DNA of 64,000 bases from Photobacterium leiognathi (GCF_030685535.1 NZ_CP131601.1:2914001-2978000), one strand, 5' to 3'. Shown: positions 32,840-43,574, counted from the stretch's first letter. Made by a program: numbers and translations. The notes: generated by a model not told the origin, from the sequence alone.

Positions 32840-33696
32840 AATTAAGTGCCGTTTCACTGGGAATTTTATTACTCGTATTCGGCAACTTATCTGCCTCGCT
32901 TTCTGATGTGGCAGTCAAACTACTCAATGGCGAAGTTCACCCTTTTCAATACATGTTTCTTCGCCAAATATTAAGCCTAGTGATCATTCTGCCGTTATGG
33001 TTATCGCAAGCTAAGCCTAAACGTGCAGTAGGTAGTTGGAAGATCAATACTATTCGCGCTTACTTAGTGTTAGCAGGAAGCTCAATGTTATTGGTTGCGC
33101 TGACTTATCTACCTTTAGCAACAGCAAATGCATTGTTTTATGCCGCGCCTCTGCTGATGATCCCATTATCTATGCTGTTATTAGGTGAGAACCCCAGCAA
33201 AAGCAAAGTGATAGCCACAGCGGTTGGCTTTATTGGTATTCTCATTGTATTACGCCCCACCCAATTTCACTGGGCAGCCATTGCAGCATTAGGTACAGCG
33301 ACCACATTGGCACTTTACAATGTCTTGGTACGAAAACTGCCAGAGTCTCAAAGTGTTGCGACTACACTATTTTGGACTTGTGTACTATCGCTTCCTGTTG
33401 CAACCCCACTAGCATGGTATTTCTGGCAACCAATATCGATGGAAAACCTTGGCTTAATTGCTGCCAGTGCCCTGTTTACGTTGGGTTATCAAGGCTGTGT
33501 GGTCATGGCTTATCGCCAAAGTGAAACCCATCAAATCGGGCTTGCAGAATATTCAGGACTGATATTTGTCGCCATCTTTGGCTGGGTTTGGTTTAACGAA
33601 AGTTTAGATGCGCTCACCCTATTCGGTATTTTATTGATCATTCTGCCGATGATGCCAAAACCGAGACGCAAACACTTAACGCCAATGAATCCTTAA
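32836..33696 (+). CDS. EamA/DMT-family transporter
   Basis: A 286-residue integral membrane protein with about ten hydrophobic helices, in the duplicated EamA layout of the drug/metabolite transporter superfamily. Typical segments are YLPLATANALFYAAPLLMIPLSMLLLGE in the first repeat and GLAEYSGLIFVAIFGWVWFNESL in the second. A basic tail (KPRRKH) stays cytoplasmic. The substrate is unknown. Coupling to elaA may mean a shared role in handling an amino compound, which is only a guess. Confidence 0.9.
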   Translation: MKLSAVSLGILLLVFGNLSASLSDVAVKLLNGEVHPFQYMFLRQILSLVIILPLWLSQAKPKRAVGSWKINTIRAYLVLAGSSMLLVALTYLPLATANALFYAAPLLMIPLSMLLLGENPSKSKVIATAVGFIGILIVLRPTQFHWAAIAALGTATTLALYNVLVRKLPESQSVATTLFWTCVLSLPVATPLAWYFWQPISMENLGLIAASALFTLGYQGCVVMAYRQSETHQIGLAEYSGLIFVAIFGWVWFNESLDALTLFGILLIILPMMPKPRRKHLTPMNP

Positions 33697-33728
33697 ACAT
33701 TCGCTCTCAATATAGAGAGTAATAATAG

Positions 33729-33766
33729 AAAAAGCCCACTTCAGTGAACCGAAGTGGGCTTTTTAA
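33729..33766. terminator. Bidirectional intrinsic terminator
   Basis: AAAAAGCCCACTTC (33729-33742) and GAAGTGGGCTTTTT (33751-33764) form a 14-bp stem with tracts on both sides. It serves the exporter gene and the oapA-like gene. Confidence 0.93.
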
Positions 33767-33786
33767 TAATTGTATTTAGGTATAGC

Positions 33787-34662
33787 TTATTGGCGGTAAT
33801 AACCACCATTACTACGACGGTAATAAGTGGCAGAAATACCGTTACCATCAATCTTCAAGCCATCAATTTGACCATTACTGTTAACACGATACGTCAGCAT
33901 TTGACCTGCCTGTACATTACTGATCGGCTTACCCGCACCTTCTACTTTCGCAATGGCGAATAAGTCAGATAACGGCAATGAGCGATCTCTAAAGACACTA
34001 GCTAATGTTTTACCCGCAGGCACTTTATAACTTACCCATTGACCAGCAGAAGCAGGAGCTACCGCTTTAGGTTTGCTCGTTGTTGATGAATTAGAAGTTG
34101 ATGAGCTAGATGTTGCAGGCTTCGCAGGTGTCGTTGCTGCTGGCTTTTGCGTAGCCACATCGATCACATATGCTTTACCACCATTAAGAGGGTAAATTTT
34201 TTGCAACTTAGGCTTTTTCTCAGGCGCAGGACCGTTATCTTCCAAGCCGCCCACCGCTTTCATACGTTTGTCTTCTGTTAAATCTGCCGTATCTAATACC
34301 ACATCAGCACGTTTACTCACCGCTGTATTAGCAACATTATTTGATGCTGTTCCACCAGCCACATTCGTTGTCGTTTGAGTATCCGCGACACCACCAAGAT
34401 TTAGCTGAATATCACGACGAACGGAAGTTGCTGGGCTATCATCTTGTTCTAGTTGTGCCGATGATGGCAACATCAATACCGCAACAAAAATCGGTACCAG
34501 GATCATCAGCGCCCAGCGATGAAAACGTGGAAAGCGATGCCAAGTACGGCTTACACCTTCTTTAAGCTGGCGACATTTTTCGGTGATCCCTGAGATATTA
34601 AAATTCACACTGCGTCGTTGTGACGCTTGTTTTGTTTTCGAACGGCGTTTGGCCTGTCCCAT
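33787..34662 (-). CDS. OapA/YtfB-family envelope protein
   Basis: A protein of 291 residues from the chosen start. It has a basic cytoplasmic N terminus (OapA N-terminal motif around RFPRFHRWALMILVPIF), one transmembrane helix (about 50-70), a long Ser/Thr/Ala/Pro-rich periplasmic linker and a C-terminal OapA/LysM-like domain. That domain begins YKVPAGKTLASVFRDRSLPLSDLFAIAKVEG and ends GISATYYRR. E. coli YtfB of this family localises to the division site and binds glycan. The ATG at 34662 has GGAG eight bases upstream; the upstream GTG at 34671 is less likely. Confidence 0.9.
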   Translation of the reverse strand: MGQAKRRSKTKQASQRRSVNFNISGITEKCRQLKEGVSRTWHRFPRFHRWALMILVPIFVAVLMLPSSAQLEQDDSPATSVRRDIQLNLGGVADTQTTTNVAGGTASNNVANTAVSKRADVVLDTADLTEDKRMKAVGGLEDNGPAPEKKPKLQKIYPLNGGKAYVIDVATQKPAATTPAKPATSSSSTSNSSTTSKPKAVAPASAGQWVSYKVPAGKTLASVFRDRSLPLSDLFAIAKVEGAGKPISNVQAGQMLTYRVNSNGQIDGLKIDGNGISATYYRRSNGGYYRQ

Positions 34663-34786
34663 ATACAGCACTCCAGAGCTTCATATGTCACGCAATTTGC
34701 GAATAATGGTTACAAACGTTTACCCATGAGGGGCGAAACTGTTATCCTGCTTGCTTTAATTCATTCTACATTAAGAGATGACGATA

Positions 34787-35407
34787 ATGTCTGACGTTAA
34801 ACTAGATACAGTTGAGTCTAAAGCAAGCTACGGTATTGGTCTTCAAATGGGCCAACAACTAGCTCAAAGCGGTCTTGAAGGCCTAAACGTAGCAGCAATT
34901 GCTAAGGGTATCGCAGCTTCTCTTGCTGGCGAAATGCCAGAAATCGAAGTTGATGAAATCAACAATGCACTACGTGAACTTCACACTAAAGCAGACGAAG
35001 CTCGTCAAGCTCAAGCTAAACTAGCAGCTGCAGAAGGCGAAGCGTTCCTAGCTGAAAATGCACAGCGTGCAGAAGTTACTGTAACTGATTCTGGTCTTCA
35101 ATACGAAGTTCTAGTTGAAGGTAACGGTGAAATCCCAACTTCTGACAAGCAAGTACGCGTGCACTACCACGGTATGCTAACAGACGGTACTGTTTTTGAC
35201 AGCTCTGTTTCTCGCGGTCAACCTGCAGAATTCCCTGTAACTGGCGTTATCGCTGGTTGGGTTGAAGCTCTACAAATGATGCCTGTAGGTTCTAAGTGGA
35301 AACTATACATCCCACAAAACCTAGCATACGGTGAGCGTGGCGCAGGTGCTGCAATTCCTCCATACGCTGCACTAGTATTCGAAGTTGAGCTACTAGATAT
35401 CCTATAA
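34787..35407 (+). CDS. fklB: FKBP-type peptidyl-prolyl isomerase FklB
   Basis: Proline isomerase and folding helper. It has an N-terminal dimerisation domain (about 1-95, [23 protein letters not shown]) and a C-terminal FKBP domain with [40 protein letters not shown] and the closing [16 protein letters not shown]. There is no signal peptide, so it is cytosolic. The ATG at 34787 gives 206 residues like E. coli FklB, with AAGAG upstream; 34778 is the alternative. A strong terminator follows. Confidence 0.95.
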   Translation: MSDVKLDTVESKASYGIGLQMGQQLAQSGLEGLNVAAIAKGIAASLAGEMPEIEVDEINNALRELHTKADEARQAQAKLAAAEGEAFLAENAQRAEVTVTDSGLQYEVLVEGNGEIPTSDKQVRVHYHGMLTDGTVFDSSVSRGQPAEFPVTGVIAGWVEALQMMPVGSKWKLYIPQNLAYGERGAGAAIPPYAALVFEVELLDIL

Positions 35408-35423
35408 GATATTGCTTCTTCTT

Positions 35424-35453
35424 AAAAAACGACGCTTCGGCGTCGTTTTTTTA
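35424..35453 (+). terminator. Terminator after fklB
   Basis: AAAAAACGACGC, a TTCG tetraloop and GCGTCGTTTTTTT form a classical intrinsic terminator. Confidence 0.95.
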
Positions 35454-35590
35454 TATCTATCGAACAGTGTTTATTGGGTGAAAACACAGTTTTCAGGCTA
35501 GATTAAGTCGCCATCATCGTTTTAAATAGGCAATCATTACAAAAATTATAACTACACTAGGATAGTGATAGCTCAATGAAGGAGTACCCC

Positions 35591-36106
35591 ATGGAAAAAC
35601 GTCGTATCTTAACAACTGTCATCGCAACCGCTTTATTATCAACTAGCGCGATGAGCCACGCATTCAGCCTTACCGATCTATCGAATGCGCTAGGGGGTGA
35701 AAAATCCGATCAAGTCGCTACCCAAATTGCTGAAAACCCATTAACTCAAGCATTAGTAACGGGTCTTGGTGTTAAACCAGAGCAAGCAGCAGGCGGTGCA
35801 GGCGCACTATTAAGCATGGCTGCAAGTGAATTAACTGGCCCACAAAGCCAAGAACTAACCAAATTAATTCCTGGTGCAGAAAAGCTAACTGAATCATTAC
35901 CGCTAGGTTTAGGTCAGTTACTCGGCACCAAAGAGAACATCGATAAAGTGTTCTCACTACTGGGCATGAATCCTGGTATGGTTAATCAATTCGCACCAAT
36001 CGTGACGCAGTTCTTAAGCGAACGTGGTGCAAGCAATGAACTGGTTGGCGCATTAAACAAGATTTGGAGCCCTGTAACATCAGCAGCCCCTGTGACTGCG
36101 AAATAA
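35591..36106 (+). CDS. DUF2780 secreted protein
   Basis: A 171-residue exported protein with signal peptide MEKRRILTTVIATALLSTSAMSHA. The mature part is Leu/Gly/Ala-rich and helical, with VTGLGVKPEQAAGGAGALLSMAASEL and IDKVFSLLGMNPGMVNQFAPIVTQFL, typical of the DUF2780 family. Function is unknown. The ATG at 35591 has AAGGAG six bases upstream, so the in-frame ATG at 35576 is rejected. It is convergent with cysH. Confidence 0.85.
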   Translation: MEKRRILTTVIATALLSTSAMSHAFSLTDLSNALGGEKSDQVATQIAENPLTQALVTGLGVKPEQAAGGAGALLSMAASELTGPQSQELTKLIPGAEKLTESLPLGLGQLLGTKENIDKVFSLLGMNPGMVNQFAPIVTQFLSERGASNELVGALNKIWSPVTSAAPVTAK

Positions 36107-36128
36107 CAACTGGCTTTTATAGAAAAGT

Positions 36129-36158
36129 AAAAGGGCGAGATATTCTCGCCCTTTTATT
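36129..36158. terminator. Bidirectional intrinsic terminator
   Basis: AAAAGGGCGAGA (36129-36140) and TCTCGCCCTTTT (36144-36155) form a 12-bp stem between the convergent DUF2780 gene and cysH. Confidence 0.92.
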
Positions 36159-36180
36159 TTATCGCAATGAATAGGAGGGA

Positions 36181-36945
36181 TCAGATACCAGAACCATCAG
36201 ATTCAGTATCGTTGTCTTCATGCAAACCACATTCGCGCTTAAGACCAAAGAAACGAGTCTCTTCTTCTTTCATCCCCGGCCGCCATTTCTCTGTGGTATG
36301 CACATCACCAACCGATAAATACCCCTGCGCTTTTAATGGATGGTAAGGCAAATCGTACTGTTTAAGGTACTGATCGATTTGCTCATTACTCCAATCAATT
36401 AATGGCAGGAACTTAAAGCGACCATTTTGGATAGCAAGTACAGGCAGTGTGGCACGAGAGCTTGATTGTTCACGGCGCAGCCCTGAGAACCACGTTTTTA
36501 CTTGAAGCTCATCTAACGCACGGCGCATCGGCTCAACTTTATTCAGTCGGTTATATTGCTTAATGCCATCGACACCTTGCAGCCATAGTTGACCATAACG
36601 TGCCTCCTGCCATGCCGCACTTTGTTTGGCACTGTAGACATGCAGGTTGAGCTCTAACTGCTTGGTTAAACTATCGATAAACTGATACGTTTCTGGGAAT
36701 AAATATCCAGTATCGGTCAATACCACCGGAATATCGTGTTTTACCTTGGTCACCAAATGCAGCATAACAGCCGATTGAATACCAAAACTTGATGCTAACG
36801 CAAACTCACCATCAAGGTTGTCGATAGCCCAGCTTACTCGTTGCTCCGCCGTCATTTCCTCCAGCGCGGCATTAATTTCAGCCAGCTGAATAATTTGACT
36901 CACTTTAGGCAGCTCAAGTAACTCAGCCAGTTGAAATTTAGCCAT
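36181..36945 (-). CDS. cysH: PAPS reductase CysH
   Basis: Thioredoxin-dependent reduction of PAPS to sulfite and PAP. The PP-loop-like segment [41 protein letters not shown] and the C-terminal catalytic KRECGLH motif are all present. The second Cys pair of APS reductases is missing, so this is the PAPS-specific type. It overlaps the end of cysI by eight bases and is last in cysJIH. Confidence 0.97.
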   Translation of the reverse strand: MAKFQLAELLELPKVSQIIQLAEINAALEEMTAEQRVSWAIDNLDGEFALASSFGIQSAVMLHLVTKVKHDIPVVLTDTGYLFPETYQFIDSLTKQLELNLHVYSAKQSAAWQEARYGQLWLQGVDGIKQYNRLNKVEPMRRALDELQVKTWFSGLRREQSSSRATLPVLAIQNGRFKFLPLIDWSNEQIDQYLKQYDLPYHPLKAQGYLSVGDVHTTEKWRPGMKEEETRFFGLKRECGLHEDNDTESDGSGI

Positions 36946-38629
36946 AGAAATCCCTCTTCGATACTTTTACTTCTTCAATGATGCCAGCACGAATAGTGAA
37001 ATCACCAAAATCTTCGCCTTCTTGACGCTCTGTCGACCAACGACTGACTAACCCGTCAATTTCATCCATGATTTGTGCTACCGTAATATTTTCACGGTAC
37101 ATCTTAGGAACACGAGTACCATTACGGTTACCGCCTAAGTGCAGGTTATAACGCCCTGGCGCTTTACCAACGAGACCAATTTCCGCCAACATCGCTCGAC
37201 CACAACCATTCGGACAGCCTGTCACACGCAAAATGATGTTTTCATCTTTCTCTAAACCGTGTTTTGCCAAAATGCCTTCAACATCGGTCACAAACTCAGG
37301 TAGGAAACGTTCGGCTTCTGCCATTGCTAACGGACACGTTGGTAGTGATACACAGGCCATTGAGTTTTTACGCTGCTCACTGACACCATCATCAATCAAG
37401 CCATGATCGCGCGCGATCTTCTCGATCTTCTTTTTGTCTTTCGCTAACACACCCGCAACAATTAAGTTTTGGTTAGCCGTCATACGGAAATCGCCTTTGT
37501 GTACTTTAGCAATTTCAGCAACATCGGTTTTTAACGGCTTGTTTGGGTAATCAAGTAAACGACCGTTTTCGATAAACAGTGCTAAGTGATGCTTACCGTC
37601 GATACCTTCAACCCAACCAATGCGATCACCACGATCTGTGAACTCGTATGGGCGACTGTCTTCAAACTTCACACCCGCACGTTTTTCAACTTCCGCTTTA
37701 AATACATCACTACCTACGCGGTCTAACGTGTACTTGGTTTTTGCATTCTTACGGTTTGAACGGTTGCCCCAATCACGCTGAGTGGTAACAACTGCCGCTG
37801 CCACATCTAATGTTTTCTCTAATGGAATAAAACCAAAGTCATCGGCACGACGAGGATAGGTGGACTGATCACCATGAGTCATCGCTAAACCACCACCAAC
37901 TAACACGTTAAAACCCACTAGCTTGCCGTTATCAGCAATCGCAACAAAGTTAAGATCGTTGGCATGAACATCAACATCATTTTGCGGCGGGATCACCACC
38001 GTGGTTTTAAACTTACGCGGTAAATAATTACTGCCTAAGATTGGCTCTTCATCAGTTGTTTCTAGCTTTTCACCGTCTAACCAAATTTCCGCATACGCAC
38101 GAGTTTTTGGTAGCAAGTGTTCACTGATCTTTTTCGCCCACTCGTATGCTTCTTGGTGAAGCTCAGATTCCACTGGGTTAGTCGTACACAGAACGTTTCG
38201 GTTAACATCACCCGCTGTAGCAATAGAATCAATACCAATACTGTTTAGCGTTTGGTGCATCAATTTAATGTTTGGCTTTAACACACCGTGAAACTGGAAA
38301 GTTTGACGAGTGGTTAAACGGATACTGCCGTAAGAGGTATGCTCATCAGCAAACTTATCAATCGCTAACCACTGCTTAGGCGTGATAATACCGCCCGGCA
38401 TACGTGCACGTAACATCACGTTATGCAGTGGCTCTAATTTTTGTTTAGCACGCTCGGCACGGATATCACGGTCATCTTGCTGGTACATGCCGTGGAAACG
38501 GATCAACTGGAAGTTATCAGCCGTAAAACCACCGGTCATACGATCGCCCAGATCCTGCTCAATAGTCCCGCGAAGAAAATTACTCTCGCGCTTTAGACGT
38601 TCGTTATCTGATAATTTTTGATCAGTCAT
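36938..38629 (-). CDS. cysI: Sulfite reductase hemoprotein beta subunit CysI
   Basis: Siroheme and 4Fe-4S subunit that reduces sulfite to sulfide. Two nitrite/sulfite reductase repeats are visible. The cluster-ligand cysteines lie in [19 protein letters not shown] (about 427-445) and [20 protein letters not shown] (about 468-487). [15 protein letters not shown] is the substrate-side motif. It starts inside the cysJ stop (TAATG), indicating coupling. CysG, made from the other cys block, supplies its siroheme. Confidence 0.97.
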   Translation of the reverse strand: MTDQKLSDNERLKRESNFLRGTIEQDLGDRMTGGFTADNFQLIRFHGMYQQDDRDIRAERAKQKLEPLHNVMLRARMPGGIITPKQWLAIDKFADEHTSYGSIRLTTRQTFQFHGVLKPNIKLMHQTLNSIGIDSIATAGDVNRNVLCTTNPVESELHQEAYEWAKKISEHLLPKTRAYAEIWLDGEKLETTDEEPILGSNYLPRKFKTTVVIPPQNDVDVHANDLNFVAIADNGKLVGFNVLVGGGLAMTHGDQSTYPRRADDFGFIPLEKTLDVAAAVVTTQRDWGNRSNRKNAKTKYTLDRVGSDVFKAEVEKRAGVKFEDSRPYEFTDRGDRIGWVEGIDGKHHLALFIENGRLLDYPNKPLKTDVAEIAKVHKGDFRMTANQNLIVAGVLAKDKKKIEKIARDHGLIDDGVSEQRKNSMACVSLPTCPLAMAEAERFLPEFVTDVEGILAKHGLEKDENIILRVTGCPNGCGRAMLAEIGLVGKAPGRYNLHLGGNRNGTRVPKMYRENITVAQIMDEIDGLVSRWSTERQEGEDFGDFTIRAGIIEEVKVSKRDFYG

Positions 38630-40446
38630 TAGTACACATCCCTTTGATAGCGCTTATCCTTACGCAGATCATTTAGATACTGCTCAGCCTGCTCGCGCGT
38701 TTTATTGCCTTGTTGCTCAATCACTGTGATCAGCGCTTGATGAACATCTTTTGCCATTTGGTTAGCATCACCACACACATAGACATGTGCGCCATCTTGT
38801 AGCCACTGCCACACTTGTGCAGCTTGCTCTAAAATGCGGTGTTGAACATAGACTTTCTCAGCTTGATCACGGCTAAATGCCACATCAATTTGCGTCACCA
38901 CACCATCTTTTAGGTATTTCTGCCATTCAACTTGGTATAAGAAATCTTCAGTGAAAGTGCGGTCGCCAAAGAATAACCAGTTCTTACCTTCTGCATCACG
39001 GTTCTCACGCTCTTGAACAAAAGCACGGAATGGCGCAATACCGGTACCCGGACCAATCATGATCACCGGGGTATTATCATCAGCCGGCAGCTTGAAGTTA
39101 TTGTTGGTTTCAACAAATACTTTTACTTCACCGCCTTCTTCTAAACGCTGGGCTAAGAAGCTTGATGCGCCGCCTTGGCGTTGTTCTTCACCTTGTGCGT
39201 ATTCAACCACACCTACTGTTAGGTGTACTTCTTCACCCACTTCTTCTTGGCTTGAAGCAATGGAATATAAACGCGGCGTTAGACGACGAAGTAAGCCTGT
39301 TAGTTGCTCTGCGGTTAAGGCCGTTTTCTTCTCACCTAACACATCAATGATTTGTGTTTTCGCAGAGTACTCACGCAGTTTTTCACGATCTGCCACCAGC
39401 TTTTCTAGCTTTTTACTGCCTGAAAGCTCGGCATACTTAGTCACAAACTGTGGGTTAGAAGCGGTGATTTCGTATTTGCTGATAAGTGCTTCACGTAGAC
39501 TGATAGATGCGCCATCAACCTCAATAGAGCTATCTGCATCTAAACCGAGCTTTGCGATAATTGCATCAACCAGTTGTGGATCATTGTCATACCACACGCC
39601 CAATGCATCACCCGGTTGATAAGTCAGACCGGACTCTTCCAAATCAATTTCAATGTGACGAACATCTTTACCTGAGTTACGTCCTGTGATTTTTTGGCTT
39701 ACCGATAAGTTAGCAGTGTATGGATTTTGTTTATTATAAGAAGAGACTACCGCTGGCTTTTGACCTACAGGTAACTGAACCACTTCAGCTTCACCTGTTG
39801 ATAACGTTTCTTTGGTTTTTGCTAACGCTTTTTGACGCCACTCGGCAGCAGGCGCTTCATAATCAACGTCACAATCGAGGCGCTCAAGCATTGGCTGCGC
39901 GCCAAGTTTAGCTAAGTAGCTATCAAAGTCTTTTGCTGTTTGACAGAAGAACTCGTAGCTTGAGTCACCTAAACCAATGACTGCATAGTTCAGCTCTGGT
40001 AATTTAGGTGCTTTTTTCGATTGTAAAAACTCATGTAATTCAATCGCATCATCAGGTGCTTCACCTTCACCGTGGGTAGAGGCCACGATGATAACGTGCG
40101 TTTCTTTCGCTAAGTTTTTACCTTTGTAATCGCCCGCAGAGAAAAGTTGCACTGCGATATCTGCCGCTTCTGCTTCTTCTTTTAATGCTTCAGCAACGCC
40201 CTTAGCATTGCCTGTTTGCGAGGCGTAAATGATGGTGAGTTTACCGGCTGGTTTTGCCGCAGCCAGTACATTATTTTGTGCTGCAGGATCTGCAGCCGTT
40301 TGCGGTTGGGTTTGGCTTAATCCCCAAAAGTAGCCACTGATCCACGCAAGCTGTTGTGGCGACGATGCTGCCGCAGCTTGTTTCAGTTGATCCATTTGTT
40401 GATCATTGAGTGGACTGGCTAAAGCCGATAATTCCTTCACTAACAT
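38629..40446 (-). CDS. cysJ: Sulfite reductase flavoprotein alpha subunit CysJ
   Basis: Passes electrons from NADPH through FAD and FMN to CysI. It has an N-terminal helical part, a flavodoxin domain (about 75-210, [17 protein letters not shown] and [16 protein letters not shown]), an FAD domain with [12 protein letters not shown], and an NADPH domain with [19 protein letters not shown] and the closing [12 protein letters not shown]. The ATG at 40446 (MLVKELSAL) matches the E. coli N terminus; an in-frame ATG at 40467 is the alternative. It is first in cysJIH. Confidence 0.97.
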   Translation of the reverse strand: MLVKELSALASPLNDQQMDQLKQAAAASSPQQLAWISGYFWGLSQTQPQTAADPAAQNNVLAAAKPAGKLTIIYASQTGNAKGVAEALKEEAEAADIAVQLFSAGDYKGKNLAKETHVIIVASTHGEGEAPDDAIELHEFLQSKKAPKLPELNYAVIGLGDSSYEFFCQTAKDFDSYLAKLGAQPMLERLDCDVDYEAPAAEWRQKALAKTKETLSTGEAEVVQLPVGQKPAVVSSYNKQNPYTANLSVSQKITGRNSGKDVRHIEIDLEESGLTYQPGDALGVWYDNDPQLVDAIIAKLGLDADSSIEVDGASISLREALISKYEITASNPQFVTKYAELSGSKKLEKLVADREKLREYSAKTQIIDVLGEKKTALTAEQLTGLLRRLTPRLYSIASSQEEVGEEVHLTVGVVEYAQGEEQRQGGASSFLAQRLEEGGEVKVFVETNNNFKLPADDNTPVIMIGPGTGIAPFRAFVQERENRDAEGKNWLFFGDRTFTEDFLYQVEWQKYLKDGVVTQIDVAFSRDQAEKVYVQHRILEQAAQVWQWLQDGAHVYVCGDANQMAKDVHQALITVIEQQGNKTREQAEQYLNDLRKDKRYQRDVY

Positions 40447-40556
40447 GACACGACGATCCCTATTCATTGCGTACTGTTAGATTAGCCATTTCATTAAATA
40501 ACAAGAAAGAATAGATAAGAATGTTTTATAACCTTTTTAAAGGTTAATAAAAAAAC

Positions 40557-40590
40557 AAAAGCGAGATAACGGCTATTATCTCGCTTTTAT
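40557..40590 (-). terminator. Terminator after the 76-residue protein gene
   Basis: AAAAGCGAGATAA (40557-40569) pairs with TTATCTCGCTTTT (40576-40588). On the minus strand it is followed by a T-rich run. Confidence 0.9.
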
Positions 40591-40612
40591 TGGGTAGGTA
40601 TTTTTACTTATT

Positions 40613-40843
40613 TTAATACTCGTCAGCGATCCTAACTTGATGAAATCCAACCTCGAATGCTTGTTGTGTTGCACTATCAATATCACTGTAACAGCGTTCA
40701 CTTCCTGCTCCGTCTGTTAATGGCACTAATCCCCCACGACGATGACGAAATTCAACAATGTAACCATCACCAATGGAAGGCTCTACCACGGCTTCAACTA
40801 ACTCTTGGGTAGCATAAAGGTGCTTTAGCTCAGTTAGCGTCAT
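40613..40843 (-). CDS. Small conserved-looking cytoplasmic protein, function unknown
   Basis: A 76-residue protein with no signal or membrane segment. It reads like a small alpha/beta domain: LTELKHLYATQELVEAVVEP, a VEFRHRRGGLVPLTD strand pair and DSATQQAFEVGFHQVRI. I recall similar short proteins in Vibrio and Pseudomonas, sometimes mislabelled as plasmid RepB. No replication motif is visible here. It has GGGAGTAAGG before the ATG and its own terminator. Confidence 0.75.
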   Translation of the reverse strand: MTLTELKHLYATQELVEAVVEPSIGDGYIVEFRHRRGGLVPLTDGAGSERCYSDIDSATQQAFEVGFHQVRIADEY

Positions 40844-40942
40844 AACCTTACTCCCTATCCTGCTGTCACTTATTTTGGCTCAGTCTAAAAGATCGATTGC
40901 TCATATTTAAAAATGGTACAAAATCCTAAAAACAGCCAATAA

Positions 40943-40972
40943 AAAAACCACGATAGTGTCGTGGTTTTTATT
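40943..40972 (-). terminator. Terminator after the TIGR04219-type gene
   Basis: AAAAACCACGA (40943-40953) and TCGTGGTTTTT (40959-40969) form an 11-bp stem with a long A tract on the left, giving T on the minus strand. Confidence 0.9.
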
Positions 40973-40993
40973 AATTCGTTAGCTCAAGAAGAC

Positions 40994-41623
40994 TTAGAAG
41001 TCGACTTCAACACCTGCGAACCAGCCATCTAAATCAACGTCGCCAGTATTTTTCGCTTTATCAAAATCGTAATCCATCATGCGGTAACCACCACGGATGT
41101 TTAGATCTGCAGCCACTAAACCAATGGTGTATTTCACACCCGCTTGGCCGTCAAATAGGCGTGTGCCGTCAAAGTTACCTGCGTTTGCTTGAGCAAATAC
41201 AGTTAGTGGCGTTGCTGGAATGCCGATCTCTGCATTACCGTATAGCGTTGGCTGCCAATCGCTGAAACGATCATCATTGTTTAGCTTCACGCTACCAAAT
41301 TTAGAAACTGTCACACCAAGATCTAACGCAACAAGATCGTTATCCAAAATTTCGTAGTACGCTGTTAAATCACTTTGTTCAAATGCAACATTACCCGTAT
41401 CGATATTGTTGTAACGAACCATAAAGTTAGGTACTAGTGGAATAAAATGTTCGATTGATGCGTAGTAAGAACCAGATGTGTCATCACTTTTGTTGCCATC
41501 AACTTTAGCGTTTGCAAACCATGCATCAGCACCCACTTTAACACCTAAAAGGGTATCTGCTTGTGCTGGTACAGCTGACGCTAATGCTACTGCTGCTGCA
41601 ACTGAAAGCATTACTTTTTTCAT
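40994..41623 (-). CDS. TIGR04219-type outer-membrane beta-barrel protein
   Basis: A 209-residue exported protein with signal peptide MKKVMLSVAAAVALASAVPAQA. The mature part consists of alternating amphipathic strands ending in the aromatic GWFAGVEVDF, as expected of an outer-membrane barrel. It resembles the TIGR04219 family of Vibrionaceae and Shewanella. Function is unknown. The ATG at 41623 has GGAG seven bases upstream; the longer frame from 41695 adds 24 unsupported residues. Confidence 0.88.
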   Translation of the reverse strand: MKKVMLSVAAAVALASAVPAQADTLLGVKVGADAWFANAKVDGNKSDDTSGSYYASIEHFIPLVPNFMVRYNNIDTGNVAFEQSDLTAYYEILDNDLVALDLGVTVSKFGSVKLNNDDRFSDWQPTLYGNAEIGIPATPLTVFAQANAGNFDGTRLFDGQAGVKYTIGLVAADLNIRGGYRMMDYDFDKAKNTGDVDLDGWFAGVEVDF

Positions 41624-41809
41624 GCCGAGTCTCCGCTCTTCATCATTAATAATTTTTAAAACGGCGAAACTATACCAGAAACAGTAAAAAAACACTGCTC
41701 TTATCTCTTTTGATCATCTTTTTGAGCTGAAGATATCAAAAACAACTATTTATTATTTTATCGGCAGTGTTTTCATCAAAATATCATATCGATGCTAGCA
41801 GCAGTGCAA

Positions 41810-42055
41810 TCAGTAACGACGACTACGAGACAAACGTTCTTTGTAATTTTGTACTTCTTTATTATCTCGTACTAACCAAATCACCACCGCAATCAGCAAA
41901 ATCCAAGGTAATAATTTAATCACTAATCCCAGCATGCCAACCACTGCCATAATGGCAAATCCGGCAGCCACTGCGATCATCATGCCTATAATGCTGACAC
42001 CAGTAAAAACCAACACTAATGCAAAAGTCAGTAAAAATAGAAACTCAAACATCAC
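41810..42055 (-). CDS. pspG: Phage-shock protein PspG
   Basis: An 81-residue inner-membrane protein of the Psp envelope-stress response. It has two hydrophobic stretches (about 3-43 and 45-62), GMLGLVIKLLPWILLIAVVIWLV matching the E. coli PspG core, and a basic YKERLSRSRRY tail. It is next to dusA as in E. coli. A sigma-54-type promoter lies about 105 bases upstream, consistent with control by PspF, which is not in this window. Confidence 0.92.
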   Translation of the reverse strand: MMFEFLFLLTFALVLVFTGVSIIGMMIAVAAGFAIMAVVGMLGLVIKLLPWILLIAVVIWLVRDNKEVQNYKERLSRSRRY

Positions 42056-42159
42056 TTACCCCTTATCCTTAATTTCATCCTCGTTACTTTTACATGACTC
42101 ATTTAGAGCGACAAAAACAAGTAACGGTGAATACGATTTACCTTTATTACCAATGTATA

Positions 42160-42177
42160 TTGCACAAACCACGCCAA
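42160..42177 (-). promoter_or_regulatory. Sigma-54-type promoter of pspG
   Basis: The minus strand reads TTGGCGTGGTTTGTGCAA. The invariant GG and GC are exactly ten bases apart, as needed for sigma-54 at -24/-12. Flanking bases match the consensus partly (TGGCGT for TGGCAC, GTGCA for TTGCA). Position and gene identity agree with known PspF/sigma-54 control of pspG. Confidence 0.7.
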
Positions 42178-42221
42178 ACAAGAGCCAACATTAAATCCTT
42201 TGTTTTCATAAAGATATAAAA

Positions 42222-42247
42222 AAGGCCAACCCTTGCGGATCAGCCTT
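42222..42247 (-). terminator. Terminator after dusA
   Basis: On the minus strand an 11-bp stem, AAGGCTGATCC with GGGTTGGCCTT, is closed by a GCAA tetraloop and followed by TTTT. It separates dusA from the pspG promoter. Confidence 0.88.
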
Positions 42248-42299
42248 CTACTTATAAATTAGTAAAACTCACTCATTAATAGTGATTTTCACCAACGAG

Positions 42300-43340
42300 T
42301 TACACATCTAAATGCGCAGGGATTTTATCAAGTGCTTGCTGTACCACTTCAATACCCGCTCCCGGTTTGTGTGCATTCTCACTGATGTGGCGACGCCATT
42401 GACGTGCACCCGGCATGTTTTGGAATAAACCCAGCATATGGCGCGTAATATGACCCAGGTATGAACCGTTCGCTAATTGCTTTTCAATGTATGGGTACAT
42501 CGCTGCAACCACTTCACGACGTTTCATCACAGGGCGTTCGCTACCAAATAAACGTTGATCCACTTCTGCCATTAGGTATGGGCTTTGATACGCTTCACGA
42601 CCAACCATCACACCATCCATATGTTTTAGGTGCTCTTCCATTTCTTCAAAGGTTTTAATGCCACCATTGATAGCCATGGTTAAATGAGCAAAATCTTGCT
42701 TTAGTTGGTAAACACGTGGGTAATCCAGTGGCGGAATTTCACGGTTTTCTTTCGGGCTTAAACCACTTAACCATGCTTTACGCGCGTGGATAGTAAAGTT
42801 ATCACAACCACCTTTATCTGACACTACATGGATAAAGTCTTTCAAGAACTCGTAAGAATCTTGATCATCAATACCAATACGGGTTTTCACGGTAACAGGA
42901 ATATCAACCACATCACGCATTGCTGTTACGCACTGTGCTACTAGCTCGGCTTCACCCATTAAACATGCACCAAACATACCGTTTTGAACACGATCAGACG
43001 GACAACCTACGTTTAGGTTAATTTCATCATAGCCACGCTCTTGCGCTAGTTTTGCACAACGCGCCAAATCAATTGGGTTTGAACCACCTAATTGCAGCGC
43101 GACTGGGTGCTCTTCCTCGTTATAAGCAAGAAAATCACCTTTACCATGAATAATTGCACCTGTTGTTACCATTTCGGTGTACAACAAGGCTTCTTTACTC
43201 ATAATGCGGTGGAAGTAACGACAGTGACGGTCAGTCCAATCCAGCATCGGTGCGACAGAAAAACGCTGCATTGGAAAATCGCCTGTAACACTTTGAGTTG
43301 ACAAGTTATTTTTCATTGTCTCGTCTACAACATTTGTCAT
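42300..43340 (-). CDS. dusA: tRNA-dihydrouridine(20/20a) synthase DusA
   Basis: FMN-dependent reduction of uridine 20/20a in tRNA D loops. It has [15 protein letters not shown] at the barrel start, the catalytic cysteine in [52 protein letters not shown] and [10 protein letters not shown]. Length 346 is normal with a slightly extended N terminus. An internal ATG at [10 protein letters not shown] is a possible alternative start. Confidence 0.96.
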   Translation of the reverse strand: MTNVVDETMKNNLSTQSVTGDFPMQRFSVAPMLDWTDRHCRYFHRIMSKEALLYTEMVTTGAIIHGKGDFLAYNEEEHPVALQLGGSNPIDLARCAKLAQERGYDEINLNVGCPSDRVQNGMFGACLMGEAELVAQCVTAMRDVVDIPVTVKTRIGIDDQDSYEFLKDFIHVVSDKGGCDNFTIHARKAWLSGLSPKENREIPPLDYPRVYQLKQDFAHLTMAINGGIKTFEEMEEHLKHMDGVMVGREAYQSPYLMAEVDQRLFGSERPVMKRREVVAAMYPYIEKQLANGSYLGHITRHMLGLFQNMPGARQWRRHISENAHKPGAGIEVVQQALDKIPAHLDV

Positions 43341-43543
43341 TTTTATACCCTGTTTGGATTGGTTTACGTATTAAGTTCAGAACTTTACCCCCTATTTACG
43401 TATCTACTTCACGATAAGATCGCTCAATAATAAGAGACATAATATAAGGCGTATTCTGAAGAAAGCGGATTCTACCCTAAAACGCCGTTGAGCCAAAGGG
43501 GAACCCATATACGAAACACTATCGAATAACGCCCCTAAAATGA

Positions 43544-43574
43544 AAAGGGCCTTGAACATAGTCCAAAGCCCTTC
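43544..43574 (-). terminator. Terminator-like hairpin after the 27-residue ORF
   Basis: On the minus strand AAGGGC-TTG pairs with CAA-GCCCTT, with a mismatch between the blocks. It is followed by TTC and more T-rich sequence. It lies about 30 bases beyond the short ORF's stop. Confidence 0.6.

Noticed and set aside
39059..39619. A 186-codon frame opposite cysJ
   Set aside because: Antisense shadow of cysJ; Ser/Arg-rich, no recognisable domain and no start signal.
40613..40843. Plasmid replication protein RepB
   Set aside because: I recall this label on similar short proteins, but 76 residues with no replication motif in a housekeeping region do not support it.
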